DNA of 7,064 nucleotides from Bacteroidota bacterium (GTDB lineage: Bacteria > Bacteroidota > Bacteroidia > Flavobacteriales > Flavobacteriaceae), in NCBI GenBank assembly GCA_024278565.1, contig JAJRSY010000318.1, positions 1 through 7,064 of the forward strand, read 5' to 3'. A program made the translations under genes and the position numbers. This document shows positions 6,660 to 7,064 of this stretch, in pieces. Numbering within the stretch: the stretch's first letter is position 1; every line of letters starts with the position of its first letter. The notes beneath the pieces were generated by a model. It ran no database searches. It was not told the origin of the DNA and saw nothing but the letters and a program-made list of their open reading frames with translations.

Positions 6660-6677
6660 TCCACACTATTAGAAATC

Positions 6678-6685
6678 CGAAAATA
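6678..6685 (-). promoter_or_regulatory. Candidate -7 promoter box for the nuclease gene
   Basis: On the minus strand TATTTTCG matches TAnnTTTG except for one C, and lies 18 bp before the ATG at 6659. No good TTG is seen at the -33 distance, so support is weak. Confidence 0.25.
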
Positions 6686-6726
6686 CATCATTCCCACATA
6701 CTTTTCCCACTTACAATCACGTTTAT

Positions 6727-6743
6727 TGATTTATTGTAAATCA
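6727..6743. promoter_or_regulatory. 17-bp dyad in the divergent intergenic region
   Basis: TGATTTA-TTG-TAAATCA is a perfect 7-bp inverted repeat with a 3-bp centre, inside an A/T-rich stretch of the 178-bp spacer between two divergent genes. It is 67 bp from the nuclease start and 94 bp from the start at 6838. Its size suits a dimeric regulator's operator. The TGAT...ATCA ends recall FNR/CRP-type sites, but the spacing differs from the classical sites, so no regulator is named. Confidence 0.3.
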
Positions 6744-6837
6744 TTAATATCCAGCAGGCAAGCTCGCTGCAAGGGCATAGACAAAAGACGGGTCTGTAAC
6801 AAATTAATAAAATAGATTAGACACGAACCAAACTGGT

Positions 6838-7064
6838 ATGCCAAACCCGCTCTTTTTTGTTTTTTCCCTTTTCCCCCTTTTTTCCCTATCCTTGGTCACG
6901 GCTCAAAATATGACCGTGGTCTCTGGTACTGTTATGGCCCATCAAGAAAAAAAACCTCTGGTAAATGTCGTTATTTCTGTTGAGGGAAACCAAGTTTCGG
7001 TTCAAAGCGATAACGATGGGGTTTTCAGTATATCGTTGCCTTCAAATGGCGATTACATTTTAAA
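6838..7064 (+). CDS. N-terminus of an exported protein with a carboxypeptidase-regulatory-like domain (3' truncated by window edge)
   Basis: The first 75 residues of a gene that runs out of the window. A hydrophobic, Phe-rich signal peptide (MPNPLFFVFSLFPLFSLSLV, cleavage probably near TAQ at 21-23) is followed by a beta-sandwich start. SGTVMAHQEKKPLVNVVISV (29-48) and QSDNDGVFSISLPSNGDYIL (56-75) show the CarboxypepD_reg-like pattern of a variable loop, then S/T-D-x-D-G-x-F-x-I. In Bacteroidota this domain usually opens TonB-dependent receptors but also other large surface proteins, so the full identity is open. An in-frame TAA at 6808-6810 and the lack of other start codons after it fix the start at 6838. 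The signal peptide is encoded by an unusually pyrimidine-rich tract (6860-6887 has only C and T). The gene diverges from the nuclease gene. Confidence 0.8.
   Translation, partial: MPNPLFFVFSLFPLFSLSLVTAQNMTVVSGTVMAHQEKKPLVNVVISVEGNQVSVQSDNDGVFSISLPSNGDYIL

Noticed and set aside
6751..6775. GC-rich hairpin CAGC...GCTG as a small RNA or terminator
   Set aside because: The stem is only 4 bp and no T run follows on either strand, so it is within chance expectation.

Overview
The window looks like chromosomal DNA from a marine-type Flavobacteriaceae (Bacteroidota). The reasons are an Oar-like TonB-dependent receptor with an N-terminal carboxypeptidase-regulatory domain, a second gene starting with the same kind of domain, exported proteins whose signal peptides end in FSQ, FAQ or TAQ, little sign of Shine-Dalgarno sequences, and near-matches to the Bacteroidota -7 promoter box TAnnTTTG. 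The genus cannot be fixed from this sequence; a relative of Maribacter, Zobellia or Muricauda is a guess.

Layout. Positions 1-708 hold the C-terminal part of glucose-6-phosphate isomerase (pgi), cut by the window edge. A 171-bp spacer with an imperfect inverted repeat and a weak promoter candidate leads to a 1083-residue outer-membrane TonB-dependent receptor (880-4131), closed by a clear intrinsic terminator (4151-4184). Next is a 145-residue four-helix membrane protein with several histidines (4227-4664), of the type often labelled cytochrome B in flavobacteria. The spacer 4665-4993 is a nested repeat: a ~200-bp imperfect palindrome whose arms are interrupted by 20-bp CCTGCC-type palindromes. 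A secreted DUF1080 (3-keto-disaccharide hydrolase family) protein follows (4994-5587). It converges on a secreted endonuclease/exonuclease/phosphatase-family protein on the minus strand (5619-6659), and both stop codons sit in one shared hairpin. A divergent spacer (6660-6837) with a 17-bp dyad precedes the start of another exported protein with a carboxypeptidase-regulatory-like N-terminus (6838 to the window end).

The genes do not form an obvious operon or pathway. Each has its own spacer, terminator or opposite orientation, so this reads as ordinary chromosome: central metabolism, envelope transport and exported hydrolases. I see no tRNA, rRNA, CRISPR array, transposase or defence system. 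The parts most worth a second look are in the non-coding DNA: the nested palindrome element at about 4675-4915 and the stop-codon-spanning convergent hairpin at 5581-5630.
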